Positions 1 to 8,609 of a stretch of DNA of 64,000 nucleotides are shown one piece after another. The translations under genes were made by a program, and so were the position numbers. Numbering within the stretch: the stretch's first letter is position 1; every line of letters begins with the position of its first letter. Under the pieces are notes generated by a model. It saw only the letters and a program-made list of their open reading frames with translations, ran no database searches and was not told the origin of the DNA. Source of the stretch: Methylicorpusculum sp. (GTDB lineage Bacteria > Pseudomonadota > Gammaproteobacteria > Methylococcales > Methylomonadaceae); the NCBI RefSeq assembly GCF_030651835.1, contig NZ_JAUSBX010000050.1, forward strand, positions 49,944 through 113,943. Reading direction: 5' to 3'.

Positions 1-157
1 GGCTTGAATATTGGGGGCGTAAATTCGCAGGAAGAAATTTTCCGTCGTTAAAATAATCTCTAAGATTCAAGCCGTATTGGTTTTGGTGCAGTACTTTGTA
101 AATACGGTAGGCTTCGCCCTTTGAATCAACACAAGCAGGATCAACACGATAAGATAT
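1..157 (-). pseudogene. Partial second copy of the HD-GYP gene 3' end
   Basis: On the minus strand this stretch encodes about 40 residues nearly identical to the C-terminus of the HD-GYP protein at 881-2095 (both contain DPACVDSKGEAYRIYKVLHQ). Bases 50-143 match 911-1004 with one mismatch; towards position 1 the copies diverge, and this one reads through where the complete gene stops. It continues off the left edge, so it may be a fragment or the tail of a paralogous gene ending outside the window. It abuts the left inverted repeat of the RAYT element, which suggests the duplication and the insertion are connected. Confidence 0.6.
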
Positions 158-162
158 GCTGA

Positions 163-746
163 TAGGAGGCGCATCGTTCGCGTTACTCAATACTATTAAT
201 TTCCGTTTCCTCATAATTGCCCCAATTTTCCAAATAACTACCTTGTTCAACATAACGGTGAAAACTTGAATAAGGCCAATCGATTGCTCGTTTAACGTGG
301 CCGTGTTTCACTGGATTCCAATGAATATAATCGACATGACGATTGTAATCCTCTTGATCTTCGATCAAATGCGCCCAAAATCGGCGCTACCAAATACCCC
401 GCTCGCGGCGTTTTTGACGGCTTTTTGAAACTCTTTCGCCTACATCAATTGACCGAGAAAACCGCCCTTTCAACATATTCCAGCGTATCGAAAAATCGCC
501 ATCGTCTGACGGCATTGTCCAAATACAATGCAAATGATCCGGCATAATCACTACCGCATTCATATAAAAAGGTCTTTGTTGTTTTACAAATCGAAAGGCA
601 TCTCGCAATACATCAATCTTTTCGATCAACAAACGATTATTTCTTCGCTCGGCAAGATTGACTGTAAAAAACCACATGGCTTTCGGTATATAAAATCGAC
701 GGTATTCGGTCATGTTGTTTTGATTACGCGATTGATGCGCCTCCTA
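163..746. mobile_element. RAYT transposase element bounded by 13-bp inverted repeats
   Basis: The 13-mer TAGGAGGCGCATC at 163-175 recurs as its exact reverse complement at 734-746, and the only gene between them is the RAYT transposase relic. REP-associated tyrosine transposases are known to be flanked by REP-type palindromes in inverted orientation, so these are plausible element ends. The element sits beside a duplicated 3' end of a host gene. The boundaries are inferred from symmetry alone. Confidence 0.55.
183..713 (-). pseudogene. REP-associated tyrosine transposase (RAYT, Y1/TnpA_REP family), interrupted by an amber codon
   Basis: The reading frame has 177 codons including the final TAA. 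It starts MTEYRRFYIPKAMWFF and carries VVIMPDHLHCIWTMP, where HLH is the HUH-type metal motif of Y1 transposases, then the family C-terminal segment with HVDYIHWNPVKHGHV. RAYT proteins normally read GIWQRRFWEH in the middle. Here the Gln codon is TAG at 387-389 (GIW-stop-RRFWAH) and the frame is otherwise intact, so one C-to-T change inactivated it. These proteins cut single-stranded DNA at REP sequences. The protein should be a non-functional 108-residue fragment unless the stop is suppressed. Confidence 0.85.
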
Positions 747-818
747 ACGTCGGCACATCCTATTTGGCGCATCGTATCGTGGTGCATGTTGATAGTATAA
801 AAAGATGAGGTGCCGTAG

Positions 819-847
819 GTTGGGCTGTGCGCTTTTCACAACCCAAC
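819..847. repeat. REP-like hairpin downstream of the HD-GYP gene
   Basis: GTTGGG at 819-824 pairs with CCCAAC at 842-847, and the inner bases CTGTG/CACAA extend the stem with one wobble. It lies between the HD-GYP stop and the RAYT relic. The form GTAGGTTGGG...CCCAAC resembles palindromes scattered between genes in many proteobacteria. Confidence 0.5.
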
Positions 848-880
848 AGTTAACGCCATGGCTTTGAAATATTGGGGGTA

Positions 881-2095
881 TCAAGTCGCCGAAAGAAATT
901 TCCCATCATTAAAATAATCTCTAAGATTCAAGCCGTATTGGTTTTGGTGCAGCACTTTGTAAATACGGTAGGCTTCGCCCTTTGAATCAACACAAGCAGG
1001 ATCAGCAAGATCAATGATCAGCGCTTCGCGTTCTGTTTTTTCTGAGTTCAGCAACATCATGACTTTCGGCTTGGTTTTTTGCTTGCTGTTGCCGGCAATG
1101 ACAACACCCACTTCCCCATTAGTCATCTCTACCGGATTACCCACCGGATAAATACCGATACAATCGATAAACTTGATGACCAGATCCCCGTCAAAATGCG
1201 TCTTTCTGTTATGCGTCAACGTGTTGATCGCTTCAAGATGGAGCCGTCCTTTTTGGTAAACCCTATCGCTGGTGATGGCATCATAGACATCGGCTATTGC
1301 TACTATCCTGACAAATTGCGAGATTCCTGTATCTCTAATCCCTCTGGGATAGCCTGTGCCATCAAGCTTTTCATGATGCATGTAGGCGACATCAATTGCA
1401 CCGGGGTAAATATCTCTGGCTGACATCAAAATATCCCGGCCAAGCATGGCATGGGTTCTCATCACTTTAAATTCATCGGGAGTTAAATTTCCCTCTTTAT
1501 TAAGAATCTCCAGTGGAATTTTCATTTTACCCATGTCGTGAAGCAGCCCGCTCAACCCCAGCTTGTTAAGGTCTTCAACCGAATAGTTTAAATGCCGCCC
1601 CAACAGTATTGACATGATGCTGACATTAAGACTGTGTTGCGAGGTGTATTCATCTTTATTTTTCAGTTGCGTCAACAACATCATGGCATCGGGATTTTCC
1701 AGTACACGGTCGACACAATCACTCACCAGTGATTTAACGGCATTGACATTAAGCTGATTTCCAAAGCGAATATCATCCATGACAGATTTGACCAGATTAC
1801 TGGTGCTTTGATAGGTGTTTCTTGCCGCGCCGAATGCGCCTTCAAAAGACTGATTGAACTTGGCGCTCAATTCATCCGAAACAGCCCCATGGGTATCTTT
1901 TTGTCTTGATGTATCGATGTACACATAATCGCAGACCTGCTGAACTGCACTGATGTCAGCAGGCGATTTGATATCAAAACCTTGTAGTAGAAAAGGAGAC
2001 TTTTCCCAAGGAATATCAAGCTGGGCAACGAACATGCCTATTTTCAGTTCGTAAACATGAATTTTCAGTAAGTGTTTTTCTCTATTCATTAACAT
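881..2095 (-). CDS. HD-GYP domain protein with N-terminal DUF3391, probable c-di-GMP phosphodiesterase
   Basis: HD-GYP proteins hydrolyse c-di-GMP using a bi- or tri-nuclear metal site. An N-terminal DUF3391-like segment (HVYELKIGMFVAQLDIPW) is followed by the catalytic domain with HDMGKMKIP and HHEKLDGTGYP, so the metal ligands and the GYP motif are intact. The frame stays open to a GTG at 2179, but family members begin just before the LKIGM segment, so ATG 2095 (or 2089) was chosen; neither has a strong ribosome-binding site. No membrane segment or receiver domain is visible, so it is probably cytoplasmic. Part of its 3' end is repeated at 1-157. With the GGDEF-EAL protein and the PilZ protein it supplies c-di-GMP turnover in this window. 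Confidence 0.88.
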   Translation of the reverse strand: MLMNREKHLLKIHVYELKIGMFVAQLDIPWEKSPFLLQGFDIKSPADISAVQQVCDYVYIDTSRQKDTHGAVSDELSAKFNQSFEGAFGAARNTYQSTSNLVKSVMDDIRFGNQLNVNAVKSLVSDCVDRVLENPDAMMLLTQLKNKDEYTSQHSLNVSIMSILLGRHLNYSVEDLNKLGLSGLLHDMGKMKIPLEILNKEGNLTPDEFKVMRTHAMLGRDILMSARDIYPGAIDVAYMHHEKLDGTGYPRGIRDTGISQFVRIVAIADVYDAITSDRVYQKGRLHLEAINTLTHNRKTHFDGDLVIKFIDCIGIYPVGNPVEMTNGEVGVVIAGNSKQKTKPKVMMLLNSEKTEREALIIDLADPACVDSKGEAYRIYKVLHQNQYGLNLRDYFNDGKFLSAT

Positions 2096-2329
2096 GCCAA
2101 TCAACAATCCACTTAAATCCCTGCCCGCATTGATCAATCCTTGCCCCTCTAATATAGACTGACTTTTACGAATCGACACGATCGAGTCGGGTTACTTTGA
2201 GCTAACAACGGCATTTGCAAAGGCTGGAACAGTTGCAGAGGGTAGTAAGACACGTTATTTAACAACCCCCCTCGATCCCCCCTTTTCAAAGGCTATGTTC
2301 GCATTAGTAGTTGAAAGTAAATCAACACC

Positions 2330-2427
2330 GTCATTCCGGCATGGATTGCCGGAATCCAGGTCACAAGGATGTGAAAGCACAACGCCATCCATGGCTTCTG
2401 GACCCCGGCAATCCCTGCCGGGGCGAC
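2330..2427. repeat. Paired palindromic repeat (BIME-like) in the HD-GYP/argH gap
   Basis: Two perfect hairpins lie about 50 bp apart: ATTCCGGCA/TGCCGGAAT (2333-2355) and CCCCGGCA/TGCCGGGG (2403-2423). The outer flanks are also roughly complementary (GTCATTCC against GGGGCGAC). This is the only structure seen in the gap 2180-2604; an open frame across it (2295-2513) is an artefact of the repeat. The core word CGGCAATCCCT recurs at 17554-17569. Confidence 0.7.
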
Positions 2428-2604
2428 AGCAACTTTTAGCGCAAACGGAGACTTTTCAAGGTGGGAGATTATTTTTAACGAGATCTTTAGTCACTATTCA
2501 GCGAACAGATTAAAGAGAAATTACCGGAAGAACTCTGCTGTTTTGGTGTAGTTAGTGAGATTAGCGGTATAATTTGCGTTTTTAAGTTTCCTTGCCAAGA
2601 AGAC

Positions 2605-3999
2605 ATGACCAACGTTAATAACGAGAAACTATCCAGCGCCCGTTTTGCTGAAGCCACTGACGCTTTTGTCGAAGTATTTACCGCGTCCGTCGATTTCGAC
2701 AAACGGATGGCGCAACAAGACATACAAGGCTCTTTGGCTCACGCCAAGATGCTTTGCAAGATTGGCGTCTTGACCGATAAAGAACGTGACGACATCATCT
2801 GCGGCCTGGAAAAAATCAGCACCGAGATAACCGAAGGTCGATTCACATGGTCCGTCAAGCAGGAAGATGTGCACATGAACATCGAAGCCCGGTTGACCGA
2901 TCTGATCGGAATTGCCGGAAAAAAACTGCATACCGGCCGCTCCCGGAATGATCAGGTCGCAACCGATATCCGTTTATATCTTCGCAGCGAAGTTGAACAC
3001 ATAGCCAAAGAAATGACCCGCTTGCAGACGGCGTTGTTAAATCTGGCAGAACAGGAAGCCGATACCATCATGCCCGGCTTTACTCACTTGCAAGTTGCCC
3101 AACCGATCACTTTCGGGCACCACCTGATGGCCTGGTTTGAAATGCTCTGCCGTGATCAGGAAAGACTTCAGGACTGTTACAAACGAATCAACGTAATGCC
3201 CCTGGGTGCTGCAGCATTGGCCGGCACCAGCTACCCTATCGACCGGCACATGACGGCCGAGTTGCTGCATTTTTCAAGACCCTCAGCCAACTCTCTTGAT
3301 TCGGTCAGCGATAGAGATTTTGCGATTGAGTTTTGCGCGGCAGGCAGCCTGATCATGATGCATTTATCGCGTTTTTCCGAGGAATTGATACTGTGGACCA
3401 GCGCCCAATTTGATTTTATTGACATGCCTGATGCTTTTTGCACCGGATCGTCCATCATGCCGCAAAAGAAAAATCCCGATGTGCCCGAACTGGTTCGCGG
3501 CAAATCCGGCCGTGTGACCGGTCATTTGATATCACTGCTCATGCTGATGAAAAGTCAGCCGCTGGCCTATAACAAAGACAATCAGGAAGACAAGGAACCG
3601 CTGTTTGACACAGTAGACACGCTGATCAATTGCCTGCGCGCATTTGCTGACATGGTGCCGCATATCAAGCCCAAAAAAGCCAGCATGTATAAAGCCGCCA
3701 AACAGGGGTTTGCCACCGCCACCGATCTGGCCGATTATCTGGTTAGAAAAGGTATGGCTTTCCGCGATGCTCATGAAGTTGTCGGTCAGGCGGTTCGGCT
3801 GGGCATCACTACCCAGCGTGATTTGTCGGAACTTGATTTGGCCGAGCTGCAGAAATTCTCACCCGATATTGGCGAAGATGTCTTTGCCGTGTTGTCGCTG
3901 GAAGGCTCCGTGGCTTCCCGTAAGCACATCGGAGGAACGGCCCCCGATACGGTAAGAGAAGCCGTTTTTACCGCAAGAAAATCGCTTGAAACACCTTGA
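2605..3999 (+). CDS. argH: Argininosuccinate lyase
   Basis: This enzyme splits argininosuccinate into arginine and fumarate, the last step of arginine synthesis. The 464-residue product has the normal family length. The fumarase/aspartase-superfamily signature [12 protein letters not shown] carries the catalytic serine loop, and [12 protein letters not shown] and [11 protein letters not shown] are typical substrate-binding segments. The ATG at 2605 follows AAGAAG. The stop overlaps the TTG start of the downstream phosphatase, suggesting translational coupling, although the two have no obvious biochemical link. Confidence 0.97.
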   Translation: MTNVNNEKLSSARFAEATDAFVEVFTASVDFDKRMAQQDIQGSLAHAKMLCKIGVLTDKERDDIICGLEKISTEITEGRFTWSVKQEDVHMNIEARLTDLIGIAGKKLHTGRSRNDQVATDIRLYLRSEVEHIAKEMTRLQTALLNLAEQEADTIMPGFTHLQVAQPITFGHHLMAWFEMLCRDQERLQDCYKRINVMPLGAAALAGTSYPIDRHMTAELLHFSRPSANSLDSVSDRDFAIEFCAAGSLIMMHLSRFSEELILWTSAQFDFIDMPDAFCTGSSIMPQKKNPDVPELVRGKSGRVTGHLISLLMLMKSQPLAYNKDNQEDKEPLFDTVDTLINCLRAFADMVPHIKPKKASMYKAAKQGFATATDLADYLVRKGMAFRDAHEVVGQAVRLGITTQRDLSELDLAELQKFSPDIGEDVFAVLSLEGSVASRKHIGGTAPDTVREAVFTARKSLETP

Positions 4000-4601
4000 T
4001 TCTGACCAAGATTGATTTATTACGTCATGGTGAAGCCTCAGGAGGCCGCTACTACCGAGGCTCTACAGACGACCTGTTAACCCCGGCAGGCTGGCTGGAC
4101 ATGCGCAAAGCCGTTATGGGACTCGAAGACTGGGACCTTATCGTCTGTTCTCCGCTTCGCCGGTGCTTTAATTTTGCCGAACGCCTGGCGAGCGATCTTG
4201 ACCTACCGCTGCAGGTTGAACCGGCCATCAGGGAATATCATTTCGGTGAATGGGAAGGACAGTTTGCCGATGACATTGAACAATGCTGGCCGGGTGCACT
4301 GGATCAATTTTACCGGGACCCCGATCAATTCCCGCCGCCAAAGGGAGAGGTTTTTGCAGAGTTCAGGCACCGCATCGTCACCGCATGGCAGCAATTAATC
4401 GCCCAACATCAAGGCAAGCATCTTCTGATCATCACGCATGCGGGGGTCATCAGAGCCTTATTTCAAGAACTGCTGGACCTGCCTTCCAGCAGCGCTTACC
4501 GGATTAAAATAGACCATGCCTGCCTGAGTCGATTCCAGATAAGTCACCTTGAGGGCCAGCAATTTGTCCAACTGATTGCTCACGGTCAGCGTCAAAACTG
4601 A
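3996..4601 (+). CDS. Histidine phosphatase family protein (alpha-ribazole phosphatase-like)
   Basis: This 201-residue phosphoglycerate-mutase-type phosphatase has the phosphohistidine motif LLRHGEAS near residue 9 and the second catalytic histidine in [11 protein letters not shown] near residue 148. The pattern [16 protein letters not shown] resembles CobC-type alpha-ribazole-5'-phosphate phosphatases of cobalamin synthesis. No cobalamin gene is nearby, so the substrate is uncertain. The only start that keeps the RHG motif is TTG 3996, which overlaps the argH stop as TTGA. Confidence 0.8.
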   Translation: MILTKIDLLRHGEASGGRYYRGSTDDLLTPAGWLDMRKAVMGLEDWDLIVCSPLRRCFNFAERLASDLDLPLQVEPAIREYHFGEWEGQFADDIEQCWPGALDQFYRDPDQFPPPKGEVFAEFRHRIVTAWQQLIAQHQGKHLLIITHAGVIRALFQELLDLPSSSAYRIKIDHACLSRFQISHLEGQQFVQLIAHGQRQN

Positions 4602-4644
4602 GCCTGTTCTATAATTGTCAGCATCCAGACTGGCAACCAGCGTC

Positions 4645-7485
4645 ATGTTTACTCAACTCAACTTAAAGGCCATCACCCTCGGGTCACCCGGCGAAGATAT
4701 CAGCAAAAAAGATTTGCTGACGGTTATTCAGCGCTTTAAAAATCTGCACCTCCATCAACTAAAGCGCATACAAAGTTTTCTGCAGCCCCGGCAAAGTTGT
4801 TTCTTAAATCTGCTGCCGCTTTTATTTCACCAGAATACGCCTTTGTTGCCCGGCTTTATAAGCAAGGAGACCCCGTCAGGTATTTCTGATTACACGCCTT
4901 CCAGACAAGCCCTTAAAGATGCCGCGCAGTTATCGAAAAATTTTAAACTCAACAATAAATTAAGAAGTCGCTACGCCATCTGGAGTATTTTTCTGATGGG
5001 CAGCGTCAGCAGTATCGCCTTTTCCAAAACCAGTGACATGGATATCTGGCTGTGCCATGACCCGGAGTTAAGCCATGACGAATTGGAAGAACTTCAACAA
5101 AAATGCCTGGCTATTGAGGAATGGGCTACCTCGCTGGGGCTGGAAGTACACTTTTTTTTGATCGACAGCGTTAAGTTCAAAGCCGGTCAGGACACACCGA
5201 TCTCATCTGAAAGCAGCGGAACAACCCAACATTATTTGCTGCTGGAAGAGTTTTACCGAACAGCACTCTATATTGCCGGAAGATCCCCGGCCTGGTGGCT
5301 GGTTCCGCCCCATCAGGAGCATCAATCAGGCTATTACACACAACATCTGATTGAAAACCGTTTCATTTCAGGCCATGAACTGATCGATTTTGGTTCTCTG
5401 GAAGCGGTTCCTGCGGAAGAGTTTATAACCGTGACGTTGTGGCACATTTACAAAGCCATCAATTCACCGCACAAGTCCTTCTTGAAATTATTGCTGATGG
5501 AATGTTACGCCAGCGAATATCCGAAAACACAATGGCTTTGTTCGGATATGAAAAAAATGATTTATCAGGGAAACTTCAGAATCGGAGATCTGGATCCTTA
5601 CCTGTTGATTTATGAAAAACTTGAAACCTATCTGGGCAAGGCACAAAGCGTTGAACGGCTGGAACTGGCCAGACAAAGTCTTTATATCAAAATCATGGGC
5701 TTGGGCGAACGAGAAAAGGACACTCAAAAAAGACTGCATCGCGTTGAATTTATCAAGTCTATTGCTGCTCGCTGGCACTGGCCGCCAAACTTGATCACCA
5801 GTTTAAGCCATCAACAGAGCTGGAATATTCAAAAAGCCGTGCGCGAACATGGGATGATCATTCGTCATTTGTCAGAATGTTACCGGATGACGGTAGGCTT
5901 TGCCGGTCACTATGTTCGGGCCGATTACCAGCATCATGACGACTTGAAACTGATAGGCCGGAAATTACACGCCTTTCTGGATAAAAAACCGGGAAAAATT
6001 GAATACCTGACAACCCGGTCGGCGCTACAGGTCAGAGAAAATGAACTGAGTCTGCTTGAAACTTCATTTGCAGATAACCAGAGCGGCTGGGCACTCCATG
6101 TCGAGCGAATCAGTAACGACTCAAAACCCAAAAATCCGCCCATCAAAAAGAGTTACAGCTTACTGGAAATGCTGGCCTGGATTATCGTCAACGGGCTCTA
6201 CGAAAAAAAAATCCAGCTGCACGTCCAGTCGCAGACGCTCATGCTGCAAAATCGGGAACTGGAAACACTGACTGCTCAAATTCACAGTTTTATTTCCAGC
6301 GTTCAAGCACCTGAACTGGACAACTACAAAGCACCCGACAAAATTATAAAATCATTGTTGGTCGTTAATTTGGGCATAGACCCTGAACGGCTTAGAGACG
6401 ACGGAAAATTAATTTTAAGCGAACACTCCGACCCCCTGTGTTACGGAACAGAAAAACTCTGTTTTGTTCATTCCATCGATCAGTTATCCATCTCGAGCTG
6501 GGGAGAAATGACCACCCAGCATTGGTATGGCATGGACGGATTACTGTTTTCCTTTTTGGATATTTTCAATAATCATCAACTTCCGCTTAAAGAAAAAGAT
6601 CTCACCGTCATTTGTTCAGGTTCGATCAGAGCCAAAAGCATCGTACAACGACTGCAGAACATCTTTACGCGCTTGCTGTCACTTCAGCAAAATCATCATG
6701 CCGATTACTCGCCCCGCCTGATTATTGCAGGCAGTGAACAGTTCTTCATTTTTCAATTCGACAATCAGCTGCTTAATTTTCGCACCGCCATTTCCAGGCA
6801 AGCGTTACTCAGCGAATTTTCCGCTCCCCAACGCAGCTACAGCCCTGTTGAAATAGATTGTGAAGCGCTGGAAAACACGGCTTTTCCATTAATTTTTGAA
6901 CAAAACAAACCCGGATTCATCCAGATTTTTTTTGAATCGGACAAAAACGGGATTCAAATTTATGTGCTCGACGAAAGAGGCTCGCTCTTCATGCAGCATC
7001 ATCCCCAGGCGAATAGGGATGGGCTGTTAAACAAATATCAAACGTTCATACAAACGGTGCTTAGCCGTCATTTTTTTGAAGCCTCTATTCCGGTCGAATT
7101 TTTCGAAATCACGTCTAAGCCTTATCAGATCAACCGTTACCTGCCGAAACCCTTTGATCTGTCGTCATCTGACAAGGTGCTTAATATCAGGGTCTCCGGA
7201 GAGATGACCGGCTATAATGCCCGGTATACGATCTACTGCAATGACAGGGAATTTTCCACCCTCAACTACGGCAAGCAGGTCATCAATGAAGCGGTAAACT
7301 ATATTTTGGAATTCCGCAAATCAGGACAAAGTTATCCGATCCATATCTCTGATATTGAAGTCCCGCTTGCCACATTGGGCATAACCAACCCCGGCGTGTT
7401 GCAAACTCTGCATTTTTTGAAATACAAGCAAAAGATAGAAGACAGGATTAATGGCGCGAACCTTTTACAAGCCATCAATCAGTAA
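4645..7485 (+). CDS. cyaA: Class I adenylate cyclase
   Basis: It converts ATP to cyclic AMP, the ligand of CRP-type regulators. The N-terminal third holds the nucleotidyltransferase-like catalytic domain; MGSVSSIAFSKTSDMDIWLC supplies the Gly-Ser and the Asp-x-Asp metal-binding pair. The rest resembles the regulatory part of enterobacterial CyaA. From ATG 4645 the product is 946 residues, somewhat longer than E. coli CyaA. A TTG at 4615 is also in frame but adds only ten residues. The gene stands alone, 43 bp after the phosphatase. Two Crp/Fnr-type regulators occur at 34-36 kb, but nothing shows that they bind cAMP. Confidence 0.92.
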   Translation: MFTQLNLKAITLGSPGEDISKKDLLTVIQRFKNLHLHQLKRIQSFLQPRQSCFLNLLPLLFHQNTPLLPGFISKETPSGISDYTPSRQALKDAAQLSKNFKLNNKLRSRYAIWSIFLMGSVSSIAFSKTSDMDIWLCHDPELSHDELEELQQKCLAIEEWATSLGLEVHFFLIDSVKFKAGQDTPISSESSGTTQHYLLLEEFYRTALYIAGRSPAWWLVPPHQEHQSGYYTQHLIENRFISGHELIDFGSLEAVPAEEFITVTLWHIYKAINSPHKSFLKLLLMECYASEYPKTQWLCSDMKKMIYQGNFRIGDLDPYLLIYEKLETYLGKAQSVERLELARQSLYIKIMGLGEREKDTQKRLHRVEFIKSIAARWHWPPNLITSLSHQQSWNIQKAVREHGMIIRHLSECYRMTVGFAGHYVRADYQHHDDLKLIGRKLHAFLDKKPGKIEYLTTRSALQVRENELSLLETSFADNQSGWALHVERISNDSKPKNPPIKKSYSLLEMLAWIIVNGLYEKKIQLHVQSQTLMLQNRELETLTAQIHSFISSVQAPELDNYKAPDKIIKSLLVVNLGIDPERLRDDGKLILSEHSDPLCYGTEKLCFVHSIDQLSISSWGEMTTQHWYGMDGLLFSFLDIFNNHQLPLKEKDLTVICSGSIRAKSIVQRLQNIFTRLLSLQQNHHADYSPRLIIAGSEQFFIFQFDNQLLNFRTAISRQALLSEFSAPQRSYSPVEIDCEALENTAFPLIFEQNKPGFIQIFFESDKNGIQIYVLDERGSLFMQHHPQANRDGLLNKYQTFIQTVLSRHFFEASIPVEFFEITSKPYQINRYLPKPFDLSSSDKVLNIRVSGEMTGYNARYTIYCNDREFSTLNYGKQVINEAVNYILEFRKSGQSYPIHISDIEVPLATLGITNPGVLQTLHFLKYKQKIEDRINGANLLQAINQ

Positions 7486-7623
7486 CGCTATAGTCCGGCT
7501 TTAAATGTCCCTTATCTTAACGCTCTTCCTGAGAACGAAGGTTAGGATAAGGGTTATTAATTGAGTAGATGGCTGAAGTATTTCGGAAGAGAATGAGTTT
7601 AACTCCGACACTTCGAAGTCCGA

Positions 7624-7653
7624 CTGTAGATGCAAATCCATTCGCATCTACAG
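7624..7653. repeat. Ten-bp-stem hairpin after the adenylate cyclase gene
   Basis: CTGTAGATGC (7624-7633) pairs perfectly with GCATCTACAG (7644-7653) across a 10-nt loop. It lies between the convergent cyaA and VPLPA-CTERM genes. No U-run follows on either strand, so it is not a standard terminator; it could protect mRNA ends or be a repeat copy. Confidence 0.5.
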
Positions 7654-7712
7654 CAATACTTCTTTAAGCAGCTTTAAAACTTAACCGGTTATTAGTCAGT
7701 TTTTCTCACTAT

Positions 7713-8261
7713 TTAAGCTGCTTTTTTACGACGGCTTACTGCCATCAAACCCATTAAACCGGTACCCAAAAACCAGGCAGCCGCAGGTAAAGGCACTGGA
7801 GCACCCGCTTCTGAAGAGATGATGTCAACAGCAAAAAGCGATTTAACGTTATTGATGGCCAGTGTTGGATCAATAAAGAATAATTGGTAAGAAGTTCCGC
7901 CTAACGAACTAATCTCGTTATTTCCCGCTTCACCAACCCATCCTGCTCCGGAAAGATACCCTATTTGAAAATTGCTTGATTCAGATAGCGTGCCCGTTCC
8001 GCTACCGGAAGTGAGGTCCCAATTGATCCCATTTTGCGTAAAACCAAGTTTGGTTCCGCCGTTAAACGATATGATCGGCACAGCAGTCGTAACATCGACA
8101 TTGTCTTCGAAGATGCCAAACTGAGAAGCCGTGGGAAGACCCATCAAAGTCTCAAGATTAAAGAAATTACTGTCAGCATTGGTTGGCGCCCAAACATTGG
8201 CAGAAGCCATGTTGGAAACCAGCAACAGCAACGGCATAAGCGCTATGTGTTTATTTTTCAA
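7713..8261 (-). CDS. VPLPA-CTERM sorting domain protein
   Basis: This is a 182-residue exported protein of unknown function. It has a signal peptide (MKNKHIALMPLLLLVSNMASA) and ends with the exosortase recognition module: a VPLPA motif, the hydrophobic stretch AWFLGTGLMGLMAV and a basic tail SRRKKAA. Such proteins are cleaved and anchored or released by an exosortase, often alongside exopolysaccharide; no exosortase is in the window. The mature part is small, rich in Gly, Ser and Asn, and lacks a recognisable domain. A second such protein is at 47840-48487. Confidence 0.85.
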   Translation of the reverse strand: MKNKHIALMPLLLLVSNMASANVWAPTNADSNFFNLETLMGLPTASQFGIFEDNVDVTTAVPIISFNGGTKLGFTQNGINWDLTSGSGTGTLSESSNFQIGYLSGAGWVGEAGNNEISSLGGTSYQLFFIDPTLAINNVKSLFAVDIISSEAGAPVPLPAAAWFLGTGLMGLMAVSRRKKAA

Positions 8262-8428
8262 AATGATTCTCCATAAGAAATCAGATCCGATTAAGCCATC
8301 CCTGAATAAGTGTCCTTTTTAACGCAGTAACAGGGCCATTGAACATATAACCCATGCGCTAACAAGGATAATAAGCTGACCCTCCCCTTTTCTCGGTACG
8401 TTTGCGCACACAGAAATAAAGAGGCCGT

Positions 8429-8472
8429 ACTAACTCATTTAATTCCGTTCCTATTGCTGAATTGAAGTTAGT
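8429..8472. repeat. Imperfect hairpin in the 8262-8609 gap
   Basis: ACTAACT (8429-8435) pairs with AGTTAGT (8466-8472), with inner pairing AATTC/GAATT. The gap separates the divergent VPLPA-CTERM and TolC genes, so it should hold both promoters. I could not assign convincing -35/-10 pairs, and no gene is visible here. Confidence 0.3.
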
Positions 8473-8609
8473 TCGATAGCGCACAGACCAACGCCAATCT
8501 TCTCTATACAGTCTATGACTGACGTGCTGCGCCACTTTGCATCGTTTTCAGATCTTGCACCGGACTAGAAACCGGATGATCTCGTCATTCATTACATTTC
8601 AGGTGTCCT

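Noticed and set aside
2096..2179. Extended N-terminus of the HD-GYP protein to GTG 2179
   Set aside because: The extra 28 residues do not resemble the family, which starts shortly before the LKIGM segment.
2295..2513. Open frame of 72 codons before argH
   Set aside because: It is made by the palindromic repeat and has no protein-like composition or start signal.
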